Assembly (NCBI GenBank): GCA_002316225.1 | Contig: DCDC01000034.1 | Span: 1 to 7,448, forward strand | Direction: 5' to 3' | From: Firmicutes bacterium UBA1065 | GTDB taxonomy: Bacteria > Bacillota > Clostridia > Tissierellales > Sedimentibacteraceae | DNA: 7,448 nucleotides | Shown here: positions 1 through 7,036 of the stretch, piece after piece | How positions within the stretch are numbered: position 1 is the first letter of the stretch | Layout: every line of letters begins with the position of its first letter | Program-made: the position numbers and the translations under genes | The notes under the pieces: generated by a model | The model's database searches: none | What the model was told of the DNA's origin: nothing | What the model saw: the letters and a program-made list of their open reading frames with translations, nothing else

Positions 1-1034
1 TTGAATATTTTTTCCGAAAGGTATCTTTCATGCTCAGTTTGTATGTCTGTTCCCCATTTAACCGGATATTCGAAGTTGTCATTGTTCTTCATTAAAATAT
101 CAACTGCCTCGGTGTAGGTAATTCTTCCAAATTCTGAATTCACCACGTTATCAAGTTTTTCAAAAAGACCATTTTCAATGAAGCTGTTAAAGAACGCCAT
201 CTCTTCTTTGGCATTTTCCAGTACATAATTCACTACATATTTCACCATGTCCTCCGCCAAAGTCATGTTGTCGTTTATATCGGCAAAGGCAACCTCCGGC
301 TCTATCATCCAAAATTCGGCAGCATGCCTTGGAGTATTAGAATTTTCAGCCCTGAACGTAGGTCCGAAAGTGTAGGTTTTCTTGAAGGCCAAAGCAAAGA
401 CTTCAGCTTCCAGCTGGCCGCTTACCGTAAGATTAGCGGACCTTCCGAAAAAGTCATTTGAATAATCGGCTTTTCCGTCAACCTTCTCTATATTGTCCAG
501 ATCAAGAGTCGTAACCCTGAACATTTCCCCTGCCCCTTCCGCATCTGATGCGGTAATAATGGGCGAATGTGCATAAACAAAACCTCTTTCATTGAAAAAC
601 TTATGTATGGCATATGCCGCTATGCTCCTTACGCGAAAAACTGCCGAAAAAGTGTTGGTACGGGGTCTTAAGTGGGCAATCGTCCTTAAATATTCCATTG
701 AATGGCGTTTCTTTTGCAAAGGATAAGCGGGGTCTGACGGCGCTTCCAGGCTTATTTGAATTGCCTTTATTTCAAAGGGCTGTTTTGCTTCAGGAGTCAG
801 TACCAGATTGCCTGTTACGCTTATAGCGCTGCCTGCTGAGAATTTTTTTACTTCTTCAAAATTGGCCAGGTCCTTTTCAAATACAACCTGAACATTCTTC
901 ATGTAAGTCCCGTCATTTAATTCTATGAATCCGAAATTCTTTAAATCCCTTATGGTCCTTATCCAGCCCTCTATCTTTACTTCCTTGTACTTTTCCGGTG
1001 ATAAAAATATATCCCTTATATCTGTTGCCTTCAT
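1..1034 (-). CDS. asnS: Asparaginyl-tRNA synthetase, N-terminal part (cut by window edge)
   Basis: Class II aminoacyl-tRNA synthetase that activates asparagine with ATP and charges tRNA-Asn in the cytoplasm. Reading from an ATG at 1034 gives 344 uninterrupted codons to the window edge. Residues about 19-95 form the OB-fold anticodon-binding domain (IEGWIRTIRD, then FGFIELNDGT). The catalytic domain follows: the motif 1 region at about 140-172 contains the family signature SDAEGAGEMF, then SGQLEAE at 205-211. Motif 2 spans about 220-247 (FGPTFRAENSN, then HAAEFWMIEPE), with the ATP-binding Arg228 and Glu230. TDIQTEHE at 329-336 is also AsnRS-like. Usual length is about 465 residues, so roughly 120 C-terminal residues including motif 3 lie outside the window. 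AsnRS is preferred over AspRS because of the GAGEMF and AENSN signatures. The start has AGGAGAGG five bases upstream, and the thiN stop codon abuts that Shine-Dalgarno, 11 nt from this ATG. Transcription with thiN is inferred from this spacing. Confidence 0.96.
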   Translation of the reverse strand, partial: MKATDIRDIFLSPEKYKEVKIEGWIRTIRDLKNFGFIELNDGTYMKNVQVVFEKDLANFEEVKKFSAGSAISVTGNLVLTPEAKQPFEIKAIQISLEAPSDPAYPLQKKRHSMEYLRTIAHLRPRTNTFSAVFRVRSIAAYAIHKFFNERGFVYAHSPIITASDAEGAGEMFRVTTLDLDNIEKVDGKADYSNDFFGRSANLTVSGQLEAEVFALAFKKTYTFGPTFRAENSNTPRHAAEFWMIEPEVAFADINDNMTLAEDMVKYVVNYVLENAKEEMAFFNSFIENGLFEKLDNVVNSEFGRITYTEAVDILMKNNDNFEYPVKWGTDIQTEHERYLSEKIF

Positions 1035-1038
1035 CTTA

Positions 1039-1046
1039 CCTCTCCT
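1039..1046 (-). promoter_or_regulatory. Shine-Dalgarno of asnS touching the thiN stop
   Basis: AGGAGAGG on the minus strand sits five or so bases before the asnS ATG at 1034. Its first base is the last base of the thiN TAA stop (1048 to 1046). A ribosome ending thiN would therefore be placed directly on the asnS initiation site. Confidence 0.75.
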
Positions 1047-1681
1047 TAATCTATTGATATAAATAGTATTGCCTTTCCTTGCCTTAATCTGATTTTTCCT
1101 GCCTTACCTCTTATTTGATTGCTTATGCAAAGGGTTGACCCCCTCTGCACGCTGACGTTGTCCAAAGGATATTTAAATCCTTCCAGATAAAGTCCCTGTA
1201 TGGAATCCGTCAAAGGTATCAAGGATATGTAATGACCCTCTTTACCGTCCAGGAGCAAGTCCGTATTATCGGAAATTATTCTCATTTCATTGTTATTGTC
1301 AATTATTGTAATATTGACACCGGTCTTGCAATATTTCTCCATAAGCATGATATTGCCTAAGGTGTGGTCCAGCCTGGTGCCGGTTGCCCCTGCCAGGACC
1401 AGGTGTTTATATCCCCTGGATATGGCTGATTCTATTGCCAATTCCATATCCGTAAAGTCCTTTTCGGCAGGATACCTTTCAAGGGGTATTCTTTTCTCGT
1501 ATTCTTTCAGGATATCAGGATCTGTAGAATCAAAATCTCCGATTATGAGGTCCGGGATTATCCCGTATTTTTTTGCCTTTTCAAGGCCCCCGTCCGCACA
1601 TATGACATAATCATGCCTGATCCTGTCAATTATTTCCTTATTTACTTCCTTGCCGTTTCCTATTATAAGTGCCGTTTTCAT
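1046..1681 (-). CDS. thiN: Thiamine pyrophosphokinase
   Basis: Transfers pyrophosphate from ATP to thiamine, making the cofactor thiamine diphosphate directly in the cytoplasm; it serves salvage of free thiamine. The 211-residue product has the family's usual length and motifs: ADGG at 29-32, PDLIIGDFDS at 43-52, KDFTDMELA at 74-82 (acidic, metal/ATP-binding), and GATGTRLDHTLGN at 98-110. SNQIRG at 187-192 marks the C-terminal beta-sandwich thiamine-binding domain. The ATG overlaps the rpe stop codon in an ATGA arrangement (4-nt overlap), so translation is probably coupled to rpe; AAGGA lies nine bases upstream. Known Firmicute operons place thiN at this position, just after rpe. I see no thiamine riboswitch, consistent with constitutive expression as part of the housekeeping operon. 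Confidence 0.95.
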   Translation of the reverse strand: MKTALIIGNGKEVNKEIIDRIRHDYVICADGGLEKAKKYGIIPDLIIGDFDSTDPDILKEYEKRIPLERYPAEKDFTDMELAIESAISRGYKHLVLAGATGTRLDHTLGNIMLMEKYCKTGVNITIIDNNNEMRIISDNTDLLLDGKEGHYISLIPLTDSIQGLYLEGFKYPLDNVSVQRGSTLCISNQIRGKAGKIRLRQGKAILFISID

Positions 1682-2334
1682 CCCATTATATCCTTAAATT
1701 TCCTGGTTTCTTTAACTACGTCCTCCGCATGGTATATAGCAGAGCCTGCAACTATTACATTTGGGCCCCAGCTCAATACTTCCTTTAGGTTTGAAGTATT
1801 CACTCCCCCGTCAATTTCAAGGTCAATGCTCAAATCAAATTCCTTTATCATTTCCTTAAGGTCCATAAACTTGTACTTGACGTTTTCTATGAGGCTTTGG
1901 CCTCCGAAGCCCGGATTTACACTCATAAGTAAAACCATGTCCAGGTCTCTGATTATGTCTTTTAAGGTTGAAACCGGGGTTGCCGGGTTTAAGGATACCC
2001 CTGCCTTTATGCCGTAGGATTTAATTTTTTGGATGGTCCTGTGAAGATGGACTGAAGCTTCCTGGTGGACGGTGATTATATCTGCTCCTGCCTTATAAAA
2101 ATCCTCTATAAAATTATCAGGGTTTTCAATCATCAGGTGGACATCAAATATAAGCTTGCTTGTTTTTCTTAAGCTCTTCACCACACCGGGGCCGATTGTA
2201 ATATTGGGTACGAAATGCCCATCCATTACATCTATGTGTATGTAATCTGCTCCTCCTTCTTCCACGAGTCTTATCGCTTGACCCAAGTTGGAAAAGTCGG
2301 CAGACAGTATGGAGGGGGCTAATTTGTTTTTCAT
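1678..2334 (-). CDS. rpe: Ribulose-phosphate 3-epimerase
   Basis: Interconverts ribulose 5-phosphate and xylulose 5-phosphate in the non-oxidative pentose phosphate pathway; a cytoplasmic, metal-dependent TIM-barrel enzyme. The 218 residues match the family length. Visible motifs are LAPSILSADF at 5-14, the metal ligands His33 and Asp35 in HIDVMDG with Met37 next to them, His66 in DVHLMI, the phosphate-side loop VNPGFGGQ at 139-146, the second catalytic acid Asp175 in EIDGGVN, and AGSAIY at 196-201. Asp35 and Asp175 are the expected acid/base pair. ATG at 2334 is preceded by AGGAGGA at a five-base spacing, and the rsgA TAG stop overlaps the edge of that Shine-Dalgarno (9-nt gap between genes). 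Its stop overlaps the thiN start. The position between rsgA and thiN is the same as in Bacillus subtilis. Confidence 0.97.
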   Translation of the reverse strand: MKNKLAPSILSADFSNLGQAIRLVEEGGADYIHIDVMDGHFVPNITIGPGVVKSLRKTSKLIFDVHLMIENPDNFIEDFYKAGADIITVHQEASVHLHRTIQKIKSYGIKAGVSLNPATPVSTLKDIIRDLDMVLLMSVNPGFGGQSLIENVKYKFMDLKEMIKEFDLSIDLEIDGGVNTSNLKEVLSWGPNVIVAGSAIYHAEDVVKETRKFKDIMG

Positions 2335-2343
2335 ATTTTCCTC

Positions 2344-3222
2344 CTAATAAGGCTTATTGCTTTTTATCTGTTCCAAAAGCCGTATATAGTTATTGTACCT
2401 GATCCGGCTTATCAGACCTTCATCCACGGCTTTTTTAATCTGGCATCCGGGCTCTTTATAATGAAGGCAGTCTAAAAACCTGCATCCTTCATCGTATTTT
2501 ACTATCTCAGGATAATGGTTTTTAAGGGAGTATTCATCAATCCCTTCCAGTTCAAAGGAACTGAATCCCGGTGTATCAACAGCGTATCCTCCGAAGCTCA
2601 ATTTGAATATTTCCGCATGCCTGGTCGTATGCTTTCCTCTTTTCAGCTTTTCGCTTATTTCTCCGGTTTCCAGGTGAAAGCCGGGTTCTATGGCATTCAT
2701 TAAGGATGATTTTCCAACCCCGGAGGGGCCGGAAAAAACATTCACTTTATCTTTAAGTATTTCTTTAAGCTCCAAGAGTGAATCCGGCTCGTATTTGCTG
2801 GTAAAAATAATCTTATAACCGGTATTTTTGAATATGTCCAGGATATTTTCCCTTTCCTTTTCATCAGCCAGATCGGACTTATTAATGCAAATTACCGGCT
2901 TTAGCTTATTTAAGCTTGCTGCAATCAAGAGTTTATCAAGCAACAAAAAACTGGGCTCAGGGTTCTTGATGGAAAAAATTATGATAAGCTGCTGGGCATT
3001 GGCTACATTGGGCCTTTTTATTTCGCTTGTTCTCTCTTTTATTTCTTCTATATATCCGGCATCTTCATCTTCTTCCGTGATTCTTACAAGGACCCTGTCT
3101 CCAACCAGTGGCTTGATGTTTTTGAGCCGGAATAAGCCTCTTGCCCTGCATTCAATTATCTTGTCGCCTATATCAACATAATAATTTCCTCCCACACCCC
3201 TGGTAATGATTCCTTCTATCAT
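2344..3222 (-). CDS. rsgA: Ribosome small-subunit-dependent GTPase A (RsgA/CpgA/YloQ)
   Basis: GTPase that binds the 30S subunit late in assembly and checks the decoding centre; GTP hydrolysis releases it. The 292-residue protein shows the diagnostic circular permutation: an N-terminal OB fold (about 1-70), then the GTPase motifs in the order G4 (NKSD, 114-117), G1/P-loop (GPSGVGKS, 165-172), the GKHTT switch (196-200) and G3 (DTPG, 216-219). A C-terminal zinc module follows with the spacing C-x4-C-x-H-x5-C (Cys247, Cys252, His254, Cys260). All expected nucleotide- and zinc-binding residues are present, so it should be active. ATG at 3222 has AAGGAGT upstream and lies 12 nt from the prkC stop. 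From literature knowledge, the Bacillus orthologue CpgA is phosphorylated by PrkC, which gives a functional reason for the adjacency; that link is inference for this organism. Confidence 0.97.
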   Translation of the reverse strand: MIEGIITRGVGGNYYVDIGDKIIECRARGLFRLKNIKPLVGDRVLVRITEEDEDAGYIEEIKERTSEIKRPNVANAQQLIIIFSIKNPEPSFLLLDKLLIAASLNKLKPVICINKSDLADEKERENILDIFKNTGYKIIFTSKYEPDSLLELKEILKDKVNVFSGPSGVGKSSLMNAIEPGFHLETGEISEKLKRGKHTTRHAEIFKLSFGGYAVDTPGFSSFELEGIDEYSLKNHYPEIVKYDEGCRFLDCLHYKEPGCQIKKAVDEGLISRIRYNNYIRLLEQIKSNKPY

Positions 3223-3234
3223 GCAGACTCCTTA

Positions 3235-5208
3235 TCAATCAAATGTGATTTCAACCCTGTCATATAATTCGTTGTCTATATATATTTCAAAGATTCCCGT
3301 TCCTTTTCCTTTCACATTAACCAGTATGCTGTCTTGTGAAGTATCCACTTCCTCCGAATACACCACTTCCCGTCCGTCTGAGGCTATTCTTTGAATTACA
3401 AGAGTTACCTTATCCTTTTCTTTGGGAAGAGCTATAGCCAGGGGGAATACCCCTTCTTCCGGTACAGGCTCAACCGGCTCTTCAAGTTCAGGTTTACCCG
3501 AACTTACAGTAAGCCATATGGCTGTGCCTTCCTCAACTTCCTGTCCGGCCTCCACACTTTGTCTCATAACCAGGCCTTCTGCTATTTCTTCGCTGGGCTC
3601 TTCATTTACCTGGCCAACCGTTAAGCCTGCCTGAATGATTGAAAGTTTTGCCGTTTCCAGATTTGAATTAATTAAATAGGGCATTTTAACATACTTTATT
3701 TTCGGACCTATACTCACCACATAATCCACTTTGTCATTTTCATTTGCCGGTGTATTTGCCTTGGGAAACTGGTCCATAATTTGCCCAGCCGGGTATGTGT
3801 CGGAATTTTCCTCTCTTACCTGGCCTTCCAAGAGTCCTGCATTTTTGAGAATAGTTCCTGCCTCTATGGCATATTTGCCCAATAAATTCGGAACTATTAT
3901 TTCCTTCCTGCCCATGCTTATAACTACCTCTACAGGATAATTCTCCTTAACCTTGACTCCTTCTTCAACGTTTTGTCCCATTACCTTGCCTTCATCGAAT
4001 TCATTGGAATATTCCCTCTTTGAAACCTTGAAAACCAAACCTAAGTCTTCAACGATTTTCTTTGCTTCCTCTTCGCTTCTTCCCAACAGGTCAGGCATGG
4101 GAACCTCGGGAACATACAAGTATGACTTGAATACCAGTATCCCGCCTATCAAGGCTATTACTAAGGCACTGAAAATTGCTGCTATGGTAATCTTTTTATT
4201 TTTACTCTTATCCTTTTCTTCATTACTTTCTTCTTCCCTATCCTCGCTGAAAAAGCTTCTGAAGGCCTTATCGGAGTTTTTGTCTATCAGGTCTATATCT
4301 ATCACATTTTCTTCCTTCTTGCTAAGGGCAGGGATTTCAATGGTAGGTGAATCAATTATTTCGCTTTCTTCATTTGCAGCTTCAATATTCCCGTTCAAGG
4401 CATCCAATTTTTTCAGCAGTTCATCGATGTTTTGGAATCTGAAGCTCTGGTGTTTTTCAAGACATTTCATGATTATGTCTTCAAAGTTTTTTGATATATT
4501 AAGGTTCTTAACCCTCTTTGAAGGTGGAACCGGTTTTTCCTGAATTTGCTTCATTGCAACGGAAATATGATTATCCGCATCAAAGGGAAGGGTACCTGTT
4601 ACCATCTCATACATGACGATTCCCAAGGAATAAATGTCTGATTTTTCATCAACATATCCCCCCCTTGCCTGCTCGGGAGAAAAATAATGAACAGAACCGA
4701 TAACATTTGAAGTGTTATTGATGGTAGAGCTCGTTGAGGCCCTTGCAATGCCGAAATCGGTTACTTTTGCGGTTCCGTCCTCGGTAAGGAGGATATTGTG
4801 AGGTTTTATGTCTCTATGAACTATATTGTTCATATGGGCATGTCTTAATGCTTCCGCTACCTGCCTTGAAATTTTCACGGCTTCCTGCTCACTTAACCGG
4901 GTTTTCCTTTTAATATAATTTTTTAAGGTCTCACCCTTTACATATTCCATTACAATATAATATATGTCATCTTCAATTCCCGTGTCGTAAATATTTACTA
5001 TGTTGGGATGGGTGAGACTGGCTGCCGACAAGGATTCCTGTTTGAATTTTTCAACAAATTCCGAATCTTGAGTCAATTCATCCCTTAATATTTTAATGGC
5101 AACATAGCGGTTTAAAACATTGCACTTGGCCTTGTATACATTTGACATTCCGCCGCCGCCGATTTTTTCTATTATTTCGTATCTGTTCCCAATTATCCTA
5201 CCTATCAT
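3235..5208 (-). CDS. prkC: PASTA-domain membrane Ser/Thr protein kinase (PrkC/Stk1/PknB type)
   Basis: Single-pass membrane kinase that senses peptidoglycan fragments or lipid II outside and phosphorylates cytoplasmic proteins. With the ATG at 5208 it has 657 residues. The kinase domain (about 8-268) carries a Gly-rich loop IGGGGMS (16-22), Lys39, the helix-C Glu58, HRDIKPHN (131-138, catalytic Asp133), DFG (151-153), a Ser/Thr-rich activation loop (158-172) and SPEQ (177-180), so it appears active. An acidic juxtamembrane linker (about 275-335) leads to one hydrophobic segment (about 340-360). Outside are three PASTA repeats (about 371-433, 438-501, 506-571), a Pro/Glu-rich linker and a beta-rich C-terminal domain (about 587-657). 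A longer reading from GTG at 5217 adds three residues, but that GTG lies inside the GAGGTGA Shine-Dalgarno, and the family normally begins MIGxxxxxRYEI, so ATG 5208 is chosen. It overlaps stp by 11 nt. Confidence 0.95.
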   Translation of the reverse strand: MIGRIIGNRYEIIEKIGGGGMSNVYKAKCNVLNRYVAIKILRDELTQDSEFVEKFKQESLSAASLTHPNIVNIYDTGIEDDIYYIVMEYVKGETLKNYIKRKTRLSEQEAVKISRQVAEALRHAHMNNIVHRDIKPHNILLTEDGTAKVTDFGIARASTSSTINNTSNVIGSVHYFSPEQARGGYVDEKSDIYSLGIVMYEMVTGTLPFDADNHISVAMKQIQEKPVPPSKRVKNLNISKNFEDIIMKCLEKHQSFRFQNIDELLKKLDALNGNIEAANEESEIIDSPTIEIPALSKKEENVIDIDLIDKNSDKAFRSFFSEDREEESNEEKDKSKNKKITIAAIFSALVIALIGGILVFKSYLYVPEVPMPDLLGRSEEEAKKIVEDLGLVFKVSKREYSNEFDEGKVMGQNVEEGVKVKENYPVEVVISMGRKEIIVPNLLGKYAIEAGTILKNAGLLEGQVREENSDTYPAGQIMDQFPKANTPANENDKVDYVVSIGPKIKYVKMPYLINSNLETAKLSIIQAGLTVGQVNEEPSEEIAEGLVMRQSVEAGQEVEEGTAIWLTVSSGKPELEEPVEPVPEEGVFPLAIALPKEKDKVTLVIQRIASDGREVVYSEEVDTSQDSILVNVKGKGTGIFEIYIDNELYDRVEITFD

Positions 5209-5950
5209 CAGTTTCACCTCTAATCATATTATCAACAATAATTATGGTAATATTATCAGTTCCGCCATTATCGTTGGCCTCTTGAATCAATTTTTGCACG
5301 CTTTGAGAAGGCCCGTATTCATTGATAATTTCAAGTATTCTATAATCTGATACGTGAGTGGTCAGCCCGTCGGTGCAAAGAAGAAGGATGTCACCATCCA
5401 AAAGGTCAAGTTCAAATATGTCGGCATGTACAAATTCTTCGCTTCCCAAGGCCCTGGTTATTACATTCCTCTTTGGATGAGTCTTGGCTTCTTCCAGTGA
5501 AATTTTACCTTCCTTCATCAACTCGTTCACATAGGTATGGTCACAAGTAATTTGCCTAAGCTCCTTGTTTCTTAACAAATATACCCTGCTGTCACCGATA
5601 TTGCCCACGTAAACAAGTTTCTGGGCTTTATCTATCACAACCATGGCTAAGGTAGTTCCCATTCCAAAGCACTCTTCATTCCTGAAAGACTCTTCTCTTA
5701 TTTTGTCATTGCTCAGCTTTACGCTTTCAGCAATAAACAAAGGCGGTTTAAAATCTTTCTTTATCACGCTGGTGACAAAATATTTCCTCATTTCATCAAT
5801 AACTATGGAGCTTGCCACCTCACCGGCCTTGTGACCGCCCATTCCGTCAGCCACGGCATACAGGCAGAAATCACCATATTCTTCAACTATAAAACTATCT
5901 TCGTTATTTTCCCTCATTAAGCCCTTATTTGTTTCGAAGAATACATTCAT
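5198..5950 (-). CDS. stp: PP2C-family Ser/Thr protein phosphatase (PrpC/Stp)
   Basis: Cytoplasmic metal-dependent phosphatase that removes phosphate from Ser/Thr, including the cognate PrkC kinase and its substrates. The 250-residue product has the standard bacterial PP2C motifs: RENNED (13-18), ADGMGGH (34-40) with metal-binding Asp35, MGTT (97-100), GDSR (119-122), DHT (137-139), TRALG (165-169), CTDGL (192-196) with metal-binding Asp194, and GGTDNIT (229-235) with Asp232. No motif residue is missing, so it should be active. The longest reading starts at GTG 5962, overlapping the rlmN stop. I prefer ATG 5950 because TGAGGT sits five bases upstream and the resulting N-terminus (MNVFFETNKGLMRENNED) fits the family, whose first strand begins just before the T-x-x-G motif. 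It is followed by prkC with an 11-nt overlap. The antagonistic pair in one operon, phosphatase first, is typical of Firmicutes. Confidence 0.95.
   Translation of the reverse strand: MNVFFETNKGLMRENNEDSFIVEEYGDFCLYAVADGMGGHKAGEVASSIVIDEMRKYFVTSVIKKDFKPPLFIAESVKLSNDKIREESFRNEECFGMGTTLAMVVIDKAQKLVYVGNIGDSRVYLLRNKELRQITCDHTYVNELMKEGKISLEEAKTHPKRNVITRALGSEEFVHADIFELDLLDGDILLLCTDGLTTHVSDYRILEIINEYGPSQSVQKLIQEANDNGGTDNITIIIVDNMIRGETDDR
5214..5220 (-). promoter_or_regulatory. Shine-Dalgarno that decides the prkC start
   Basis: GAGGTGA on the minus strand matches seven bases of the anti-Shine-Dalgarno and stands five bases before ATG 5208. It lies within the last codons of stp. The in-frame GTG at 5217 is part of this element, so it cannot also be served by it. 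Confidence 0.75.
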
Positions 5951-5955
5951 AAAAT

Positions 5956-5961
5956 ACCTCA
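5956..5961 (-). promoter_or_regulatory. Shine-Dalgarno that decides the stp start
   Basis: TGAGGT on the minus strand lies five bases before ATG 5950 and overlaps the rlmN TGA stop (5961 to 5959). The alternative GTG at 5962 has only the AT-rich end of rlmN just upstream (GAAAAT) and no comparable site at proper spacing. Confidence 0.7.
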
Positions 5962-6987
5962 CATTTTCAACAAATCATTTCTCAGCTGACCGCAGGCAGC
6001 ATTGATGTCACTGCCCAATTCTCTCCTGAGAGTTGCATTGATTCCCTTATCCGCCAATATTTTCTTGAATTTCATAATATCCGAATCGCTTGATGGCTTA
6101 ATGTCTGCTTCCTTTATATAGTTGCAGGGTATCAAATTAACATTCGCCAGTTTGCCTTTTAATAATTTGCTTAAATTTTCCGCATCTTCAGTGCTGTCAT
6201 TAAAACCCTCGATCAATATATATTCAAAGGTAAGTCTCCGACCTGTTGTTTCAACATAGTAATCACATGCTTTTAATAGGTCCGGGAGCTTATACTTTTT
6301 GGCTATGGGCATGATTTGCTCTCTTTTCTCCTGGTTTGAAGCATGGAGAGAAATGGCTAAAGTAATGGGAAGATTCAAATCCGCCAACTTGTATATATAT
6401 GGTACAATGCCGCATGTTGAAAGGGTGATTTTCCTCAAGGAAATGTTCTGGCCCCTTTCATCATTTATTATATGGAGGAATTTAATCACATTATCGAAAT
6501 TTTCCAAAGGCTCCCCTGATCCCATGATGACAACATTAGATATTTTTTCTTTTGTGTCTTTTTGTATCAGGTATATTTGCCTGAGCATTTCTGCCGTGCT
6601 AAGATTTCTTATATAGCCTTTCTTGGTGGAAGCACAAAAATAACAACCCATCTTGCACCCCACCTGAGATGAAATGCAAGCGGTATTGCCAAATTTATAT
6701 TTTAAATAAACACTTTCCACAATATTGCCGTCTTCAAACTTAATCACGTACTTTTTAGTATCATCCAGTTTTGAAGCAAGTTTCAATAAAATATCTGCCT
6801 TGGCAAATTCGAATTCATCCTTAAGCTTTGCCTTGGTTTTCTGGGATACATTGGACATCTCATCAAAGTTGTCCACGGTTTTTTTGTGTATCCAGTCAAA
6901 TATTTGACTTGCCTTAAATTTTGGCTCGCCTGTTTTTAGTATTTCTTCTATTAATTCTTCAAAGCTTAAATCATCTATTTTTCTCAT
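5959..6987 (-). CDS. rlmN: Dual-specificity 23S rRNA (adenine(2503)-C2)/tRNA (adenine(37)-C2) methyltransferase, radical SAM
   Basis: Methylates C2 of A2503 in 23S rRNA and, in many bacteria, A37 of some tRNAs, using two SAM molecules and a [4Fe-4S] cluster. The 342 residues match the usual length. The cluster ligands are Cys111, Cys115 and Cys118 in CKMGCYFC; the SAM-binding segment is MGSGEPLEN (155-163), where the more usual second Met of MGMGEP is Ser. KITLSTCGI (186-194), AISLHAS (211-217) and the C-terminal ACGQL (330-334) with the methyl-carrying Cys332 are all present. I call RlmN rather than the resistance paralogue Cfr because of the context and the overall match; the sequence alone does not separate them formally. 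ATG at 6987 has AGAAGG five bases upstream, and no alternative start codon lies in frame within the 55-nt gap after rsmB. Its TGA stop overlaps the Shine-Dalgarno of stp. It appears to be the first full gene behind the candidate promoter at 7037-7065. Confidence 0.96.
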   Translation of the reverse strand: MRKIDDLSFEELIEEILKTGEPKFKASQIFDWIHKKTVDNFDEMSNVSQKTKAKLKDEFEFAKADILLKLASKLDDTKKYVIKFEDGNIVESVYLKYKFGNTACISSQVGCKMGCYFCASTKKGYIRNLSTAEMLRQIYLIQKDTKEKISNVVIMGSGEPLENFDNVIKFLHIINDERGQNISLRKITLSTCGIVPYIYKLADLNLPITLAISLHASNQEKREQIMPIAKKYKLPDLLKACDYYVETTGRRLTFEYILIEGFNDSTEDAENLSKLLKGKLANVNLIPCNYIKEADIKPSSDSDIMKFKKILADKGINATLRRELGSDINAACGQLRNDLLKM

Positions 6988-7011
6988 ACTTGCCTTCTGT
7001 GAATCCTTCCT

Positions 7012-7026
7012 TGAGCCAGCGGCCCA
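7012..7026 (-). other. Small GC-rich hairpin in the rlmN leader
   Basis: The minus strand reads TGGGCC-GCT-GGCTCA, a 6-bp stem with one G-U pair and a three-base loop, inside an otherwise AT-rich gap. It is not followed by a T run, so it is not an intrinsic terminator. It would lie at the 5' end of a transcript starting near 7030 and might stabilise it, but it is short and could be chance. Confidence 0.25.
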
Positions 7027-7036
7027 GTGTTGTAAA

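Noticed and set aside
614..826. Plus-strand open frame inside asnS
   Set aside because: It lies fully opposite the continuous asnS frame and its translation has no recognisable domain; the AsnRS motifs on the minus strand explain the sequence.
1035..1045. spoVM or T-box leader between thiN and asnS
   Set aside because: The gap is only 11 nt and is filled by the Shine-Dalgarno sequence; neither a small gene nor a leader RNA fits.
1685..1690. TATAAT on the minus strand at the end of rpe as a promoter for thiN/asnS
   Set aside because: The hexamer 17 bp upstream is AAAGAA and nearby alternatives are no better than three of six to TTGACA, with no TGn. A lone TATAAT is common in AT-rich DNA.
1290..2017. 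Plus-strand open frames of 106 and 134 codons opposite thiN and rpe
   Set aside because: They are antisense to well-supported genes, and the predicted proteins resemble no family.
3441..4101. The three PASTA repeats as a DNA repeat
   Set aside because: The similarity is at the protein-fold level only; the nucleotide sequences of the three copies are too different to count as a DNA repeat or a recent duplication.
3953..4543. 196-codon plus-strand open frame inside prkC
   Set aside because: It is a Ser/Phe/Leu-rich translation antisense to the acidic linker and kinase domain of PrkC, as expected for the shadow of a Glu/Lys-rich coding region; no independent evidence.
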